DNA of 64,000 nt from Alphaproteobacteria bacterium (GTDB lineage Bacteria; Pseudomonadota; Alphaproteobacteria; Rhodospirillales; Casp-alpha2): NCBI GenBank assembly GCA_014382345.1, contig JACNJX010000106.1, positions 1 to 64,000 on the forward strand. The letters run 5' to 3'. Made by a program: the position numbers and the translations under genes. The notes under the pieces were generated by a model. The model had not been told where the DNA came from, made no database searches, and was given only the letters and a program-made list of their open reading frames with translations. Shown piece after piece: positions 1-8,875 of this stretch (its first letter is position 1; every line of letters starts with the position of its first letter).

Positions 1-160
1 GCTTATGTTCGAACTCGTCCGAGCAGCCTTCGACCAGATACGTCTTGATGGCGATATTGAACAGGATCGAGCACTGCGAAAGCTTGTCGAGAAAATCGTC
101 GATCTCCTTTTCCAGAGCGCGGGTGCGCCCGAACATGGATATTTTTTTCGTCAGCTCCAT
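1..160 (-). CDS. DUF47 / PhoU-like protein, partial (C-terminus outside window)
   Basis: The first 53 codons read MELTKKISMFGRTRALEKEI and continue with a short helical segment ending near DEFEHK. This N-terminus (MFGRT..LE.EID.FLD, later YL..G..DEFE) is typical of DUF47 proteins, which are PhoU-like helical partners of Pit-type phosphate permeases. The ATG at 160 is preceded by AGGGGGACG, a good ribosome binding site. The gene runs leftwards off the window and is divergent from the phosphonate genes, so the shared intergenic region may link phosphate uptake with phosphonate breakdown. The family call rests on the N-terminal third only. Confidence 0.75.
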   Translation of the reverse strand, partial: MELTKKISMFGRTRALEKEIDDFLDKLSQCSILFNIAIKTYLVEGCSDEFEHK

Positions 161-237
161 TTTTCGTCCCCCTAATACTCAAGATACGATAGCAGTCCAC
201 ATCAACAGGGCAATATATTGATTAAATCGATAGCTTC

Positions 238-268
238 GGTGATTTTATCGATTTTACCGATAATCACC
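238..268. promoter_or_regulatory. Imperfect inverted repeat between DUF47 gene and phnA
   Basis: The arms GGTGATTTTATCG (238-250) and CGATAATCACC (258-268) are complementary except for a two-base insertion. ATCGAT/CGATA motifs are repeated nearby (from about 226). It lies in the 168-bp divergent intergenic region, about 60 bp before the phnA start, where an operator for a phosphonate-responsive regulator would be expected. The regulator itself is not in the window. Confidence 0.45.
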
Positions 269-328
269 AAAATGATAAACCCTTTTACACTGCCAGAGTA
301 GACGGCCTTAACGGATAGAGGAACAAAC

Positions 329-1588
329 ATGACAGATCATCAACCCACCCTTGAGGTCAACGGGCGGAGTTACCGCTGGCCGCGCCAGCCACTGGTGGTG
401 GTGTGCATCGACGGCTCCGAGCCGGGGTACGTGGAAGAAGCCATCGCAGCCGGCAAGGCGCCGTTCTTCGAGCGGATCCTGGCCGAGGGAACGAACCGGC
501 TGGCGGACTGCGTGGTTCCCAGCTTCACCAATCCCAACAACATATCCATCGTTACCGGCGTCGCCCCGGACACCCACGGCATTGCCGCCAACTTCTTCTA
601 CGACCGCGACGCCGACGAGGACGTGATGACGAACACCCCGAAATTTCTCTGGGTCGACACCATCTTCAAGGCCTTCTTCGACGCCGGCGCCAAGGTCGCC
701 ATCGTCACCGCCAAGGACAAGCTGACATCCATGCTCGGCCACGGGCTCGACTTCTCAAGCGGCCGTACCCTCGCTTTCTCATCGGAGAAGTCGGACCAGA
801 CCACGCTCGCTAAAAACGGCATCGACCGTGCCGATCTATTCGTCGGACGACCGGTGCCGGAAGTCTATTCGGCCGATTTGAGCGAGTTCATCTTTGCCGC
901 CGGGGTCAAAATCATGCAACGCGACCGGCCCGACGTGATGTATCTGTCGACGACCGATTACATCCAGCACAAGCACGCCCCCGGTTCGCCGGTGGCCAAT
1001 GACTTCTACGGCATGATGGACGGCTATCTGGCGCAACTGGACGGCATGGGCTGCTTGATCGCGCTGACCGCCGATCACGGCATGAACGCCAAGCACACGG
1101 ACAGCGGCGAACCGGACGTCATTTACCTGCAGGATATCCTGGACGGCTGGTCGATGGGCAGCCAGGCGCGGGTGGTGTTGACCATCACCGATCCCTACGT
1201 CGTCCATCACGGGGCGTTGGGGTCGTTTTGCACCGTTTACCTGTCGCCCGACGACGACGGAGACGCGCTTGCTGATTCCTTGGCCGCCAAAATCCGGGGC
1301 CTGGACGGCGTCCTTGCCGTTTACTCGCGTTCCGAGGCCTGTGCTAAATTCGAACTGCCCGAGGACCGTATGGGTGACTTGATCGTGGTTTCGGAAAAGC
1401 ACAAGGTTCTTGGCTCCAAAGCCGAAAGCCACGACCTGTCAGGACTGACCGAACCCCTGCGCTCGCACGGCGGCGTCACCGAACAGCGCGTACCGTTGAT
1501 TTTGAACAAACCGACGCCGGAGCTTACGGAAGACCGCAGGCTCCGGAATTTCGACATTTTCGACGTTGCCCTGAATTACGCCCAATAG
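329..1588 (+). CDS. phnA: Phosphonoacetate hydrolase
   Basis: A 419-residue alkaline-phosphatase-superfamily enzyme that splits phosphonoacetate into acetate and phosphate. Visible motifs are the metal ligand Asp28 in VVVCIDGSEPGY, the nucleophile Thr67 in PSFTNPNN, HGIAANF, STTDYIQHKH, LTADHGMNAKH and a C-terminal SHGGVTEQRVP. Together these supply the two-zinc site and nucleophile of the PhnA family, and the length is normal. The ATG follows AGAGGA. The next gene encodes phosphonoacetaldehyde dehydrogenase, the preceding step of the 2-aminoethylphosphonate pathway; the transaminase PhnW is not visible here. This is not the unrelated E. coli protein also called PhnA. Confidence 0.92.
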   Translation: MTDHQPTLEVNGRSYRWPRQPLVVVCIDGSEPGYVEEAIAAGKAPFFERILAEGTNRLADCVVPSFTNPNNISIVTGVAPDTHGIAANFFYDRDADEDVMTNTPKFLWVDTIFKAFFDAGAKVAIVTAKDKLTSMLGHGLDFSSGRTLAFSSEKSDQTTLAKNGIDRADLFVGRPVPEVYSADLSEFIFAAGVKIMQRDRPDVMYLSTTDYIQHKHAPGSPVANDFYGMMDGYLAQLDGMGCLIALTADHGMNAKHTDSGEPDVIYLQDILDGWSMGSQARVVLTITDPYVVHHGALGSFCTVYLSPDDDGDALADSLAAKIRGLDGVLAVYSRSEACAKFELPEDRMGDLIVVSEKHKVLGSKAESHDLSGLTEPLRSHGGVTEQRVPLILNKPTPELTEDRRLRNFDIFDVALNYAQ

Positions 1589-1635
1589 CCCCCTAGCGTA
1601 TTGCCGGTCCAAAAAAACCGAGAGGAGAAATGATC

Positions 1636-3081
1636 ATGGACGTCAAAGTCAGCGACGCCATCCGCCACGAAAGCATGCGGATCGCCGGAAGGCTTGTCGA
1701 TGGGGAAGCAAGCTTTAAGGTCCGCAATCCCTATACCGGAGCCGTCGTCGCCACCGTGCCCAAAGGACAGGTGCGCCACGTCCGGGACGCCTTCAAGGCC
1801 GCCGCTGAATACACGCCCACCCTCAGCCGCGCCCGGCGCGGCGAAATTCTGCGCAAGACGGCTGAAATTCTGCAATCCCGCCGGGACGATATCTCCGACA
1901 TCATCACCATGGAAGCCGGACTCTCGAAAAAGGATTCGCTCTACGAAGTCGGCCGTGCGTATGACGTCTTCAACCTGTCGGCGCAGCTCTGCATCCTGGA
2001 CGACAGTGAGGTGTTTTCCTGCGACATCACCGAACACGGGCAAAGCCGCAAGATTTTCACCATGCGCCAGCCCCTGGGTGTGATTTCCGCGATCACACCG
2101 TTCAACCACCCCCTCAACCAGGTCGCCCACAAGATCGCGCCGTCCATCGCCACCAACAACTGCATGGTTCTGAAACCGGCGGAAAAGACGCCGCTGTCGG
2201 CGCTCAGGCTGGCCGATGTCCTCTATGAAGCCGGATTGCCGCCGGCCATGTTCTCCGTCGTCACCGGGGACCCAGCCGACATCGCCGATGAAATGGTCAC
2301 CAATGAGCTGTCCGCCATGATTACCTTCACCGGCGGCGTTGCGATAGGAAAGTCCATCGCGGCCCGCGCCGGCTACCGGCGCATGATCCTGGAATTGGGC
2401 GGCAACGATCCGCTGATCGTCATGGACGACGCCGACACGGAACGGGCCGCCACCCTGGCCGCCGCCGGCGCGTTCAAAAATTCCGGTCAGCGCTGCACCG
2501 CGGTCAAACGCATCTTCGTCCATAACGCCGTCGCCGATGACTTCGTCGAACGCCTGACCGCCAAGGCCGCCGCCCTGATCTGCGGCGACCCCATGGACCC
2601 GGCCACCGACATCGGCACCGTGATCGACGAGACGGCAGCGAAACTGTTCGAGGCCCGGGTCGAGGACGCCATGACCCATGGCGCGGACCTGCTGGTCGGG
2701 CACAAGCGCCAGGGCGCGCTCTACCCGCCGACGGTGCTCGACCATGTGCCGAATGATTGTGAACTGGTACGGGAAGAAACCTTCGGCCCTGTCGCCCCGG
2801 TTATTCGTTTCGACGGCATCGACGAGGTGATCGCGATGTCCAATTCGACCGCCTTCGGCCTGTCGTCGGGCGTGTGCACCGACCGCATGGACAACATCAC
2901 GCGCTTCATCAACGAGCTCGTCGTCGGCACCGTCAATGTCTGGGAAGTTCCGGGTTACCGGATCGAAATGTCGCCCTTCGGCGGTATCAAGGATTCAGGT
3001 CTTGGCTACAAGGAAGGCGTCATCGAAGCCATGAAAAGTTTCACCAACGTCAAGACCTATTCCCTACCTTGGCCTGGGTAA
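1636..3081 (+). CDS. phnY: Phosphonoacetaldehyde dehydrogenase
   Basis: A 481-residue NAD-dependent aldehyde dehydrogenase, expected to oxidise phosphonoacetaldehyde to phosphonoacetate for PhnA. The catalytic Cys287 sits in [12 protein letters not shown] and the general base Glu253 in [24 protein letters not shown] and [12 protein letters not shown] form the cofactor site. Two ATGs compete. The second (1636) is chosen because AGGAG at 1623-1627 then lies 8 nt upstream, against 2 nt for the ATG at 1630. The substrate is inferred from the adjacent phnA (47-bp gap, same strand) and from resemblance to characterised PhnY; alone it would be called only an aldehyde dehydrogenase. Confidence 0.88.
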   Translation: MDVKVSDAIRHESMRIAGRLVDGEASFKVRNPYTGAVVATVPKGQVRHVRDAFKAAAEYTPTLSRARRGEILRKTAEILQSRRDDISDIITMEAGLSKKDSLYEVGRAYDVFNLSAQLCILDDSEVFSCDITEHGQSRKIFTMRQPLGVISAITPFNHPLNQVAHKIAPSIATNNCMVLKPAEKTPLSALRLADVLYEAGLPPAMFSVVTGDPADIADEMVTNELSAMITFTGGVAIGKSIAARAGYRRMILELGGNDPLIVMDDADTERAATLAAAGAFKNSGQRCTAVKRIFVHNAVADDFVERLTAKAAALICGDPMDPATDIGTVIDETAAKLFEARVEDAMTHGADLLVGHKRQGALYPPTVLDHVPNDCELVREETFGPVAPVIRFDGIDEVIAMSNSTAFGLSSGVCTDRMDNITRFINELVVGTVNVWEVPGYRIEMSPFGGIKDSGLGYKEGVIEAMKSFTNVKTYSLPWPG

Positions 3082-3121
3082 ATGGGCCGGAAGTTCCCCG
3101 AACCGCTCTTGGGCCTACCCT

Positions 3122-3211
3122 AAGCGCCTCGCCGGCGGGCTGACCCGTCAGGCCGACGCTCTAAAAACGGAAGTGAACGATTTCCTGGAAGAGGTCCGCA
3201 AAGTCGTTTGA
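3122..3211 (+). pseudogene. Orphan C-terminal tail of a methyl-accepting chemotaxis protein
   Basis: Directly after phnY an open frame ends at TGA 3209-3211 and reads KRLAGGLTRQADALKTEVND and then FLEEVRKVV. This is the characteristic last helix of alphaproteobacterial chemoreceptors (L..QA..L..EV..FL..VR); compare the chemoreceptor at 17784-20795, which ends LSKQSTMLKVEVDKFLDGIR. No start codon, sensor or signalling hairpin precedes it, so it is the stub left after deletion or replacement of a receptor gene. It suggests that the phnA-phnY segment was joined here by recombination. Confidence 0.65.
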
Positions 3212-3234
3212 AGAAAAAAACAAACCGGTGAAAA

Positions 3235-3263
3235 GGCCGCGGAATACCCTCCGCGCCCTTTTT
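3235..3263 (+). terminator. Rho-independent terminator after phnY and the receptor stub
   Basis: The arms GGCCGCGGA (3235-3243) and TCCGCGCC (3250-3257) form a GC-rich hairpin, followed by C and a run of five T. It sits where a chemoreceptor gene would have ended and now closes the phnA-phnY transcript. Confidence 0.75.
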
Positions 3264-3359
3264 GCTGTAATGGGTAAGCCTTTCAGGGCCGCAAAACACC
3301 ACCGGCTTTTAACCAGAAAGTAATTTCTGCTACCCTAAAAAGCGCTAAACCGGCAATTA

Positions 3360-3377
3360 TTACAAAACTTTACAAAC
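3360..3377 (+). promoter_or_regulatory. Tandem TTACAAAAC box upstream of the hybrid kinase, with TATACT at 3406
   Basis: TTACAAAAC (3360-3368) is followed by TTACAAAC starting at 3370, so the two half-sites are 10 bp apart. A TATACT hexamer lies at 3406-3411, leaving 28 nt between box and hexamer. Tandem direct repeats with 10-11 bp period are the usual target of OmpR-family regulators, and one is encoded at 7744-8457. The same box occurs at 8576-8595. If TATACT is used, transcription starts near 3418, almost on the proposed kinase start. Confidence 0.5.
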
Positions 3378-3422
3378 TGAAAACCCAACCGTCGGAGCGG
3401 CCCGCTATACTTTTGCGGCTTA

Positions 3423-6400
3423 TTGCATACTGTTTTATGCCCGACCACCCAAAATGATATCCGTCAACTGGTTGGGGACCGGGAGGAAAGTCTGAAAAAA
3501 CCTCAAAACGTCCTGATACGGCTGAGGTCCGTACTGCGCGCCGGGCTTCTTGCTTGGCGCGATCCGGTGTATGCGTCCGGCCTGGAGACGTTCGGCAAAA
3601 GGAACGAACGCCTGCGCACCGCCGTCAACAGCCTTCAGGAAGGCTTCGCCCTTCTCGACGCCGAAGGCCGGCTGGTAACCTGCAACGAGTATTACCGCCG
3701 GACCAATCCGGACTCCGTTAAAATCCTTGAGCGTGGCGGCACCTTCGAAGACCTGATCCGGGCTAATGTGGAACAGGGACGGATTCCGGAAGCTGTCGGC
3801 CGGGAAGAAGCCTTCCTCCGCGAAAGGATGGAACGCCACCGCAATCCCAAAGGCCCTTTCGTGCGCCGGTTTTCCGATGGAAAATGGTGCCTGATCAATG
3901 AAACCCGCACCCCGGACGGGGGTGTCGCCATCACCTTCAGCGATATTACCGAACAGAAGAAAACCCAGGACGCCCTGCATGAAAGTGAAGAACGCTTTCG
4001 TTCCGTCGTCGATACATCGCCCGCAGGAGTTACGGTCAAGGATACCGATGGCCGGTATCTGGTCGTCAATCAGACCTTCGCCACGTGGATGGGGTTGAAA
4101 CCTTCGGACCTTATCGGCAAGACGCCGTATGAGTTTTACCCGAAGGAACAAGCCGAAGCCGGCCTGGCCCATGACCGCCAAGTGTTTAAGACGGGGCAAA
4201 CGCTCATCACCACGGACCCCAGAATCTACAACGATGGAATTCCCAGGACCATTCGGACCTACAAGGCTCCGATCCGATCCAAGGACGGCGACATCATCGC
4301 CGTCAGCACCATCCTTACGGACATTACGGAGTCCATAGATACCCAAGATGCGCTGCGCAAAAACGAAGCCCTGTTCCAGGCCGTCCTCGACCATACGCCG
4401 GCTAAAATCCACATTAAAGATACCCAGGGCCGCTATACCCTGATCAACAAGGAAGCCCGAAAGCTGTTTGGCATACCCGAGACGGACGGACGCGGCCAAA
4501 CGTCCCATGACCTGTTCCCGCAAGACATGGCCGAAACCTTTACCCGGCATGACCGGATGGTGATGGAAACCGGCCAGCCCCAGGAAGGGGAAGAGGTCTT
4601 CTTCCTGGAAAACGAAGAACACACCTACCTGACCGTTAAGTTCCCCATCTATGACCGCGACGGCGTTTCCGGCGTCGGCGCCATCGGCACCGACATCACC
4701 GAACGCAAGAAGGCGGACGCCCGAATTCGCAGCCAGGCCCTGTTCGCAGAACAAAACCCGGGTCCGGTGATGCGATTGAATCGGGACGGGACCGTCGCCT
4801 TCGCCAACCCCGCAAGCGTCCCCCTGCTCCAGCTTTGGGGCTGCAAGATCGGCGAAAAACCTCCGGCGGACATTCTCGACACGGCGGCCCATGTCCTGGA
4901 CAGGCAAAAGTTCCAGATGTTGGAACGCGCAGTCGGAGAGACCGTTTTCGCCCTGACCTTTACGCCGTTACCGGAAACCCATCAGGTCAATATCTACGGC
5001 ATGGACATCACCGAACGCATCCAGTCTGAGGTGGAACTGCGGGTCAGTGAGGAACGCTTCCGCGCCGTCATCGACAGTACGCCCAGCGCCATCGTCATCA
5101 AGGATCTGAACACCCGTTGCCTGATCGCCAACAAGACTTTCTGTGACTGGTTCGCCACCCCCAGCGAACGCATGATCGGCACCGCCACACCGGACAAGCT
5201 GGATGCGGCAAGCCGGGATCGAATCCTCGCCCACGACCGCATGGTCATGGAAACCGGTGAAGTGCTCGACGAAGAACGCCGCGTAACATATCCGGACGGC
5301 ATTACCCGCGATGTCAACGTGCAGAAATTCCCGATCCGGGACGCCGACGGGGCCATCGTCGCCATCGGTACGGTCATCAACGACATCAGCCTAAGACAGA
5401 AGGCCGAGCAGGCCAGTCGGCGCTTGTCCGCCGCTATCGAAGGACTGTCGGAAGCGTTCGCGCTCTATGATGCCAGTGAGCGGCTCATCCTGTGTAACAA
5501 GGAATACAAGGTCATTAACGAGAAAATCCCGGAAACCACCCAGCCCGGCGTTACGTTCGAGGAACACCTCAGCGCACTGGTCGGTAAAGGCCTGATCGAG
5601 GAGGCCCGTGGCAGGGAGGAAGAGTGGGTAAAAAACCGCATGAAACGCTTCCGCAACCCGGGGGAACCTTTTGAAATGGTTAACAGGGACGACCGGATTC
5701 TCCTGATCCGCGACCAGCGCATGGCCGACGGCTCGACGGCGATCATCACGTCCGACATTACCGCCTATAAAAAGTCTGAAACCCTGAACACCCGCATGGG
5801 CCGCATCATCGACCGCTCGATCAATGAAATTTTCACCTTCGACGCCAAAACCCTGCGCTTTACCCAGGCCAATCAGGGTGCGCTCAACAACACGGGCTAC
5901 AGCATGGACGAACTCCGGGAAATGACCCCGGTGGACATCAAACCCAATTACACAATTGAACAATTTGCAGACATGGTCCGGCCGCTGCGCGATGGAATCC
6001 AGGACCGGATCGTGTTTGAAACGGTGCACCGACGCAAGGACGGCTCCACCTACGACGTGGAAATCCACCTGCAACTGATGCAGGCTGAAGACCCCGCCGT
6101 TTTCGTCGCCATCGTCCAGGACATCACCGAGCGTAAACGCGCCGAGGCCAGCAGACGAGCCAGCGAGGAAACGGTGCGCGCCATCATCGACAACCTGAAC
6201 GACGGCATCATCACGATCAATGAAACGGGGGAAATCGAAACCTTCAACCCGGCAGCGGAAAGGACCTTCGACTACACCAAGGAGGAAGTTATAGGCCGCA
6301 ATGTCTCCCTGCTGATGACAAAGACCGACCGGGACAACCACAACCGGTATATGACGAATTTTAACGAATCCGGTGTCGCGAAAATCATCGGCGCCGGGCG

Positions 6401-7709
6401 TGAACTCACCGCCCAGCGCAAGGACGGGACAGAGTTTCCGGTTTTTATCTCCGTCACCGAAATGAAAGACCCCGATTGGTATCTGGAAGAACGGCGACGC
6501 GCGCCCCGCCAGCGGTTTATTGGCACCATTCAGGATCTGACCGAGAAAAAACAGGTCGAAATGACGCTGCGTCGATCTCAGAAAATGGAGGCCGTCGGAA
6601 AACTGTCGGGCGGCATCGCCCACGACTTCAACAACCTTCTCAGCATCGTTATCGGCAACCTGGATTTTTTGACCCACCTGACCAAGAACGACTCGAAACT
6701 GCTGGAACCCGTCACCTCGGCTCTCAACGCGGCGCTCCGGGGCGGTCGGCTGACGGAACGAATGCTGAGTTTTTCACAACAGTCCCAGGCCATGGTCGAG
6801 GCCACCGACATCAACACGGTTCTCGACGGCATGAGCGATATTATCACCAAGTCCCTGACCGCCGAGGTCACGATTAATTTCGAACAGGCCGGCGACCTCT
6901 GGCTATGCGACATCGACTCCGGCGAACTGGAAGATGCGCTTCTCAACCTGTCGCTCAACGCCCGCGATGCCATGCCTAAAGGCGGCACGTTTACGATCAC
7001 GACGTCCAATGTCACCCTGGATGAAAACTATGTCCGCCTCCACCCGGACGTGGTCCCCGGCGATTATGTTGAGATTTCCGCCACCGACACCGGGACCGGC
7101 ATCGCCGCCGACATTATTGAAAAAGTGTTCGACCCCTTCTTCTCCACCAAGGAAGCGGGCAAGGGAACGGGACTGGGGCTCAGCATGGTGTACGGGTTTA
7201 CGCAGCGCTCCAAGGGTCACCTGGACGTCAAAACCGAGCCGGACCAGGGAACTACCTTCCACCTGTATTTACCGAGAAGCCAACGCCAACCGGCGCCACA
7301 ACCTCTTGCTATGAACACGGAACAGGCACCGGCGGGTGGGTCCGAAACTATCCTTGTGGTAGATGACGAAAAGAACCTTGCCGAACTGACCCGGAAAAAT
7401 CTGCAGGATTTGGGCTATACGGTCTTCGTCGCCTACGGCGCCGACGAGGCGATGGAGGTTCTCAATAACGGCAATGCCATCGACCTTCTGTTTACCGACG
7501 TGGTTATGCCGGGCGACCGCAACGGCTATGATCTGGCCAGGGATGCCGCCGGCATTGACCCTGCGCTCAAAATCCTGGTGACATCCGGCTTCAGCCGTAA
7601 GCCCGAAGGCGACGATGGGTTGATGGAACTGTTTGAAAACATGGTCCGCAAACCTTATCGCAGCCATGATCTCGCCAAAAAAATCCGCCAAACCCTGGAT
7701 ACACCATAA
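3423..7709 (+). CDS. Soluble multi-PAS hybrid sensor histidine kinase
   Basis: A 1428-residue protein without membrane segments. About eight PAS-like modules occupy residues 62-1045; several begin with the repeated pattern SEERFR.V.D..P. A dimerisation/phosphoacceptor domain follows with His1067 in GGIAHDFNNLLS, then an ATPase domain with NLSLNARDAMPKGG and FDPFFSTKEAGKGTGLGLSM, then a receiver with Asp1359 in LLFTDVVMPG. It is a hybrid kinase of the family with a blind-end receiver; the cues are probably cytoplasmic (redox, ligand or oxygen) but unknown. The start is uncertain: the TTG at 3423 lies about 5 nt past the predicted transcription start and has no clear ribosome site, so a start further in is possible. 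It is convergent with the OmpR-type regulator, a likely partner. Confidence 0.85.
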   Translation: MHTVLCPTTQNDIRQLVGDREESLKKPQNVLIRLRSVLRAGLLAWRDPVYASGLETFGKRNERLRTAVNSLQEGFALLDAEGRLVTCNEYYRRTNPDSVKILERGGTFEDLIRANVEQGRIPEAVGREEAFLRERMERHRNPKGPFVRRFSDGKWCLINETRTPDGGVAITFSDITEQKKTQDALHESEERFRSVVDTSPAGVTVKDTDGRYLVVNQTFATWMGLKPSDLIGKTPYEFYPKEQAEAGLAHDRQVFKTGQTLITTDPRIYNDGIPRTIRTYKAPIRSKDGDIIAVSTILTDITESIDTQDALRKNEALFQAVLDHTPAKIHIKDTQGRYTLINKEARKLFGIPETDGRGQTSHDLFPQDMAETFTRHDRMVMETGQPQEGEEVFFLENEEHTYLTVKFPIYDRDGVSGVGAIGTDITERKKADARIRSQALFAEQNPGPVMRLNRDGTVAFANPASVPLLQLWGCKIGEKPPADILDTAAHVLDRQKFQMLERAVGETVFALTFTPLPETHQVNIYGMDITERIQSEVELRVSEERFRAVIDSTPSAIVIKDLNTRCLIANKTFCDWFATPSERMIGTATPDKLDAASRDRILAHDRMVMETGEVLDEERRVTYPDGITRDVNVQKFPIRDADGAIVAIGTVINDISLRQKAEQASRRLSAAIEGLSEAFALYDASERLILCNKEYKVINEKIPETTQPGVTFEEHLSALVGKGLIEEARGREEEWVKNRMKRFRNPGEPFEMVNRDDRILLIRDQRMADGSTAIITSDITAYKKSETLNTRMGRIIDRSINEIFTFDAKTLRFTQANQGALNNTGYSMDELREMTPVDIKPNYTIEQFADMVRPLRDGIQDRIVFETVHRRKDGSTYDVEIHLQLMQAEDPAVFVAIVQDITERKRAEASRRASEETVRAIIDNLNDGIITINETGEIETFNPAAERTFDYTKEEVIGRNVSLLMTKTDRDNHNRYMTNFNESGVAKIIGAGRELTAQRKDGTEFPVFISVTEMKDPDWYLEERRRAPRQRFIGTIQDLTEKKQVEMTLRRSQKMEAVGKLSGGIAHDFNNLLSIVIGNLDFLTHLTKNDSKLLEPVTSALNAALRGGRLTERMLSFSQQSQAMVEATDINTVLDGMSDIITKSLTAEVTINFEQAGDLWLCDIDSGELEDALLNLSLNARDAMPKGGTFTITTSNVTLDENYVRLHPDVVPGDYVEISATDTGTGIAADIIEKVFDPFFSTKEAGKGTGLGLSMVYGFTQRSKGHLDVKTEPDQGTTFHLYLPRSQRQPAPQPLAMNTEQAPAGGSETILVVDDEKNLAELTRKNLQDLGYTVFVAYGADEAMEVLNNGNAIDLLFTDVVMPGDRNGYDLARDAAGIDPALKILVTSGFSRKPEGDDGLMELFENMVRKPYRSHDLAKKIRQTLDTP

Positions 7710-7730
7710 GCCCGGGCCATAACCCAAGCG

Positions 7731-7755
7731 CCGAATGCTGCGCTTATTCGGTTTT
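7731..7755 (+). terminator. Hairpin plus T-run between convergent kinase and regulator genes
   Basis: CCGAAT (7731-7736) pairs with ATTCGG (7746-7751), followed by TTTT. An alternative stem AAGCG/CGCTT (7726-7730, 7741-7745) overlaps it. It ends the kinase transcript and overlaps the stop codon of the convergent regulator gene. The stem is short. Confidence 0.45.
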
Positions 7756-8457
7756 CGCCATAAACAGGTAACCCGCGTTGCGGACGGTTTTGATGATCGT
7801 CGGCTTCCTGGGATCATCTTTCAGCTTGCGGCGGATTTTTCCGATCAGAACGTCGATGCTGCGGTCATAGGGATCCCAGTTCCTGGCGGCGACAAGATCG
7901 AGAATCTGTTCGCGACCCAACACCCGGCCGGAATTCTGCGCTAGGGCCGCCAACACCTGAAATTCATATGCCGTCAGGGAAACGATTTCGTCATTCTCCG
8001 ATTTGACGAACTGGCCGTCCATATCAAGGGTCCAGCCGCTGAAGCGGAGAACCCTGCCTTCAGGCTCTGCGTTCGCCCCGGGCTTCTTGACATGCCGGCG
8101 CAGCACGGTTTTGACCCGTGCCGTTAGTTCACGCTGGAAAAACGGCTTGGTGACGTAATCGTCGGCGCCAATCTCCAGCCCGATCACCTTGTCGATAGGC
8201 TCGTCCCTGCCGGTCAACATGATGATCGGAATGTCGCCGGTTTTGCGGATTTCGCGAGCCAGGGTCAGGCCGTCTTCGCCAGGTAGGACCAGGTCCAGGA
8301 GCACCAGATCAACCTGGTTTTTGGCCAGAATATCGCGCATGTCTCCGCCATTTCCGGCCTCCAGGACGTCAAAGCCCTCGAAATTGAACATACGCATGAT
8401 GGTGGCTCGGATTTCCGGGTCATCATCAACAATCAAAAGGGTTCCCAAAGTGCTCAA
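7744..8457 (-). CDS. OmpR-family DNA-binding response regulator
   Basis: A 237-residue two-domain regulator. The receiver (residues about 5-120) has the acidic pocket DDDPE, the phosphoacceptor Asp55 in LVLLDLVLPG, and KPF. The winged-helix output domain (about 135-235) carries the typical LTAYEFQVLAALAQNSGRVL, DRSIDVLIGKIRRKL and TVRNAGYLF. It is convergent with the multi-PAS hybrid kinase and probably its partner. The tandem TTTACAAAAC box lies about 120 bp upstream of its own start, and a copy precedes the kinase. The start is a TTG at 8457 with no good ribosome site; another TTG at 8448 is possible. Confidence 0.9.
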   Translation of the reverse strand: MSTLGTLLIVDDDPEIRATIMRMFNFEGFDVLEAGNGGDMRDILAKNQVDLVLLDLVLPGEDGLTLAREIRKTGDIPIIMLTGRDEPIDKVIGLEIGADDYVTKPFFQRELTARVKTVLRRHVKKPGANAEPEGRVLRFSGWTLDMDGQFVKSENDEIVSLTAYEFQVLAALAQNSGRVLGREQILDLVAARNWDPYDRSIDVLIGKIRRKLKDDPRKPTIIKTVRNAGYLFMAKTE

Positions 8458-8875
8458 CTAAAAAAAATCCCAAAATCAAAAAATCGACGGAAACCCGGCC
8501 GAAACTCCCCCGAAACGCATACCGCGGAGGCGGAAAAATAAACGCCAATTGGTCACAGAAAACACCCTAACGGGGTTTACAAAACTTTACAAAACTCAAA
8601 CCGGGGGTGAAGAAAACAACCCCATCCTCCCGGTATATTGATCGTGTCTTAACGGACAATCCCTGGTCGGATGAAAGGGTGTTTTTCTATCCCCAATTCC
8701 CAAACCCCTTTCTCCGGCCAGGGTGTTTTTTAAAACATAACCCCGGAAACCAGAGGGAAACTAGAAGCGAAAACCGGTTAAAAACAAAAACAACCTGCGC
8801 TTGCTCCGCATAAAAATGAGGGAATAAATTTAACCCGATGGCGGAACGTCATCATAAACAAAGGGAAGCGTAAAA
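8458..8875. other. Intergenic region (418 bp) with divergent control signals
   Basis: This stretch separates the OmpR-type regulator from the coiled-coil/CheY pair. It holds the tandem TTTACAAAAC box (8576-8595) and a TATATT hexamer (8634-8639). A 68-codon frame at 8607-8813 starts with GTG and lacks a ribosome site and any recognisable domain, so I do not call it a gene. The leader of the downstream pair would be more than 200 nt long. Confidence 0.5.
8576..8595 (+). promoter_or_regulatory. Perfect tandem repeat TTTACAAAAC x2
   Basis: Two identical decamers are directly adjacent (8576-8585, 8586-8595), with 38 nt to a TATATT hexamer at 8634. The equivalent distance upstream of the hybrid kinase is 28 nt, so the two sites differ by exactly one helical turn. 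This is probably a binding site for the neighbouring OmpR-type regulator. Confidence 0.55.

Noticed and set aside
8607-8813. Small gene in the gap before the coiled-coil/CheY operon
   Set aside because: GTG start without ribosome site, no domain, and it overlaps the likely promoter.
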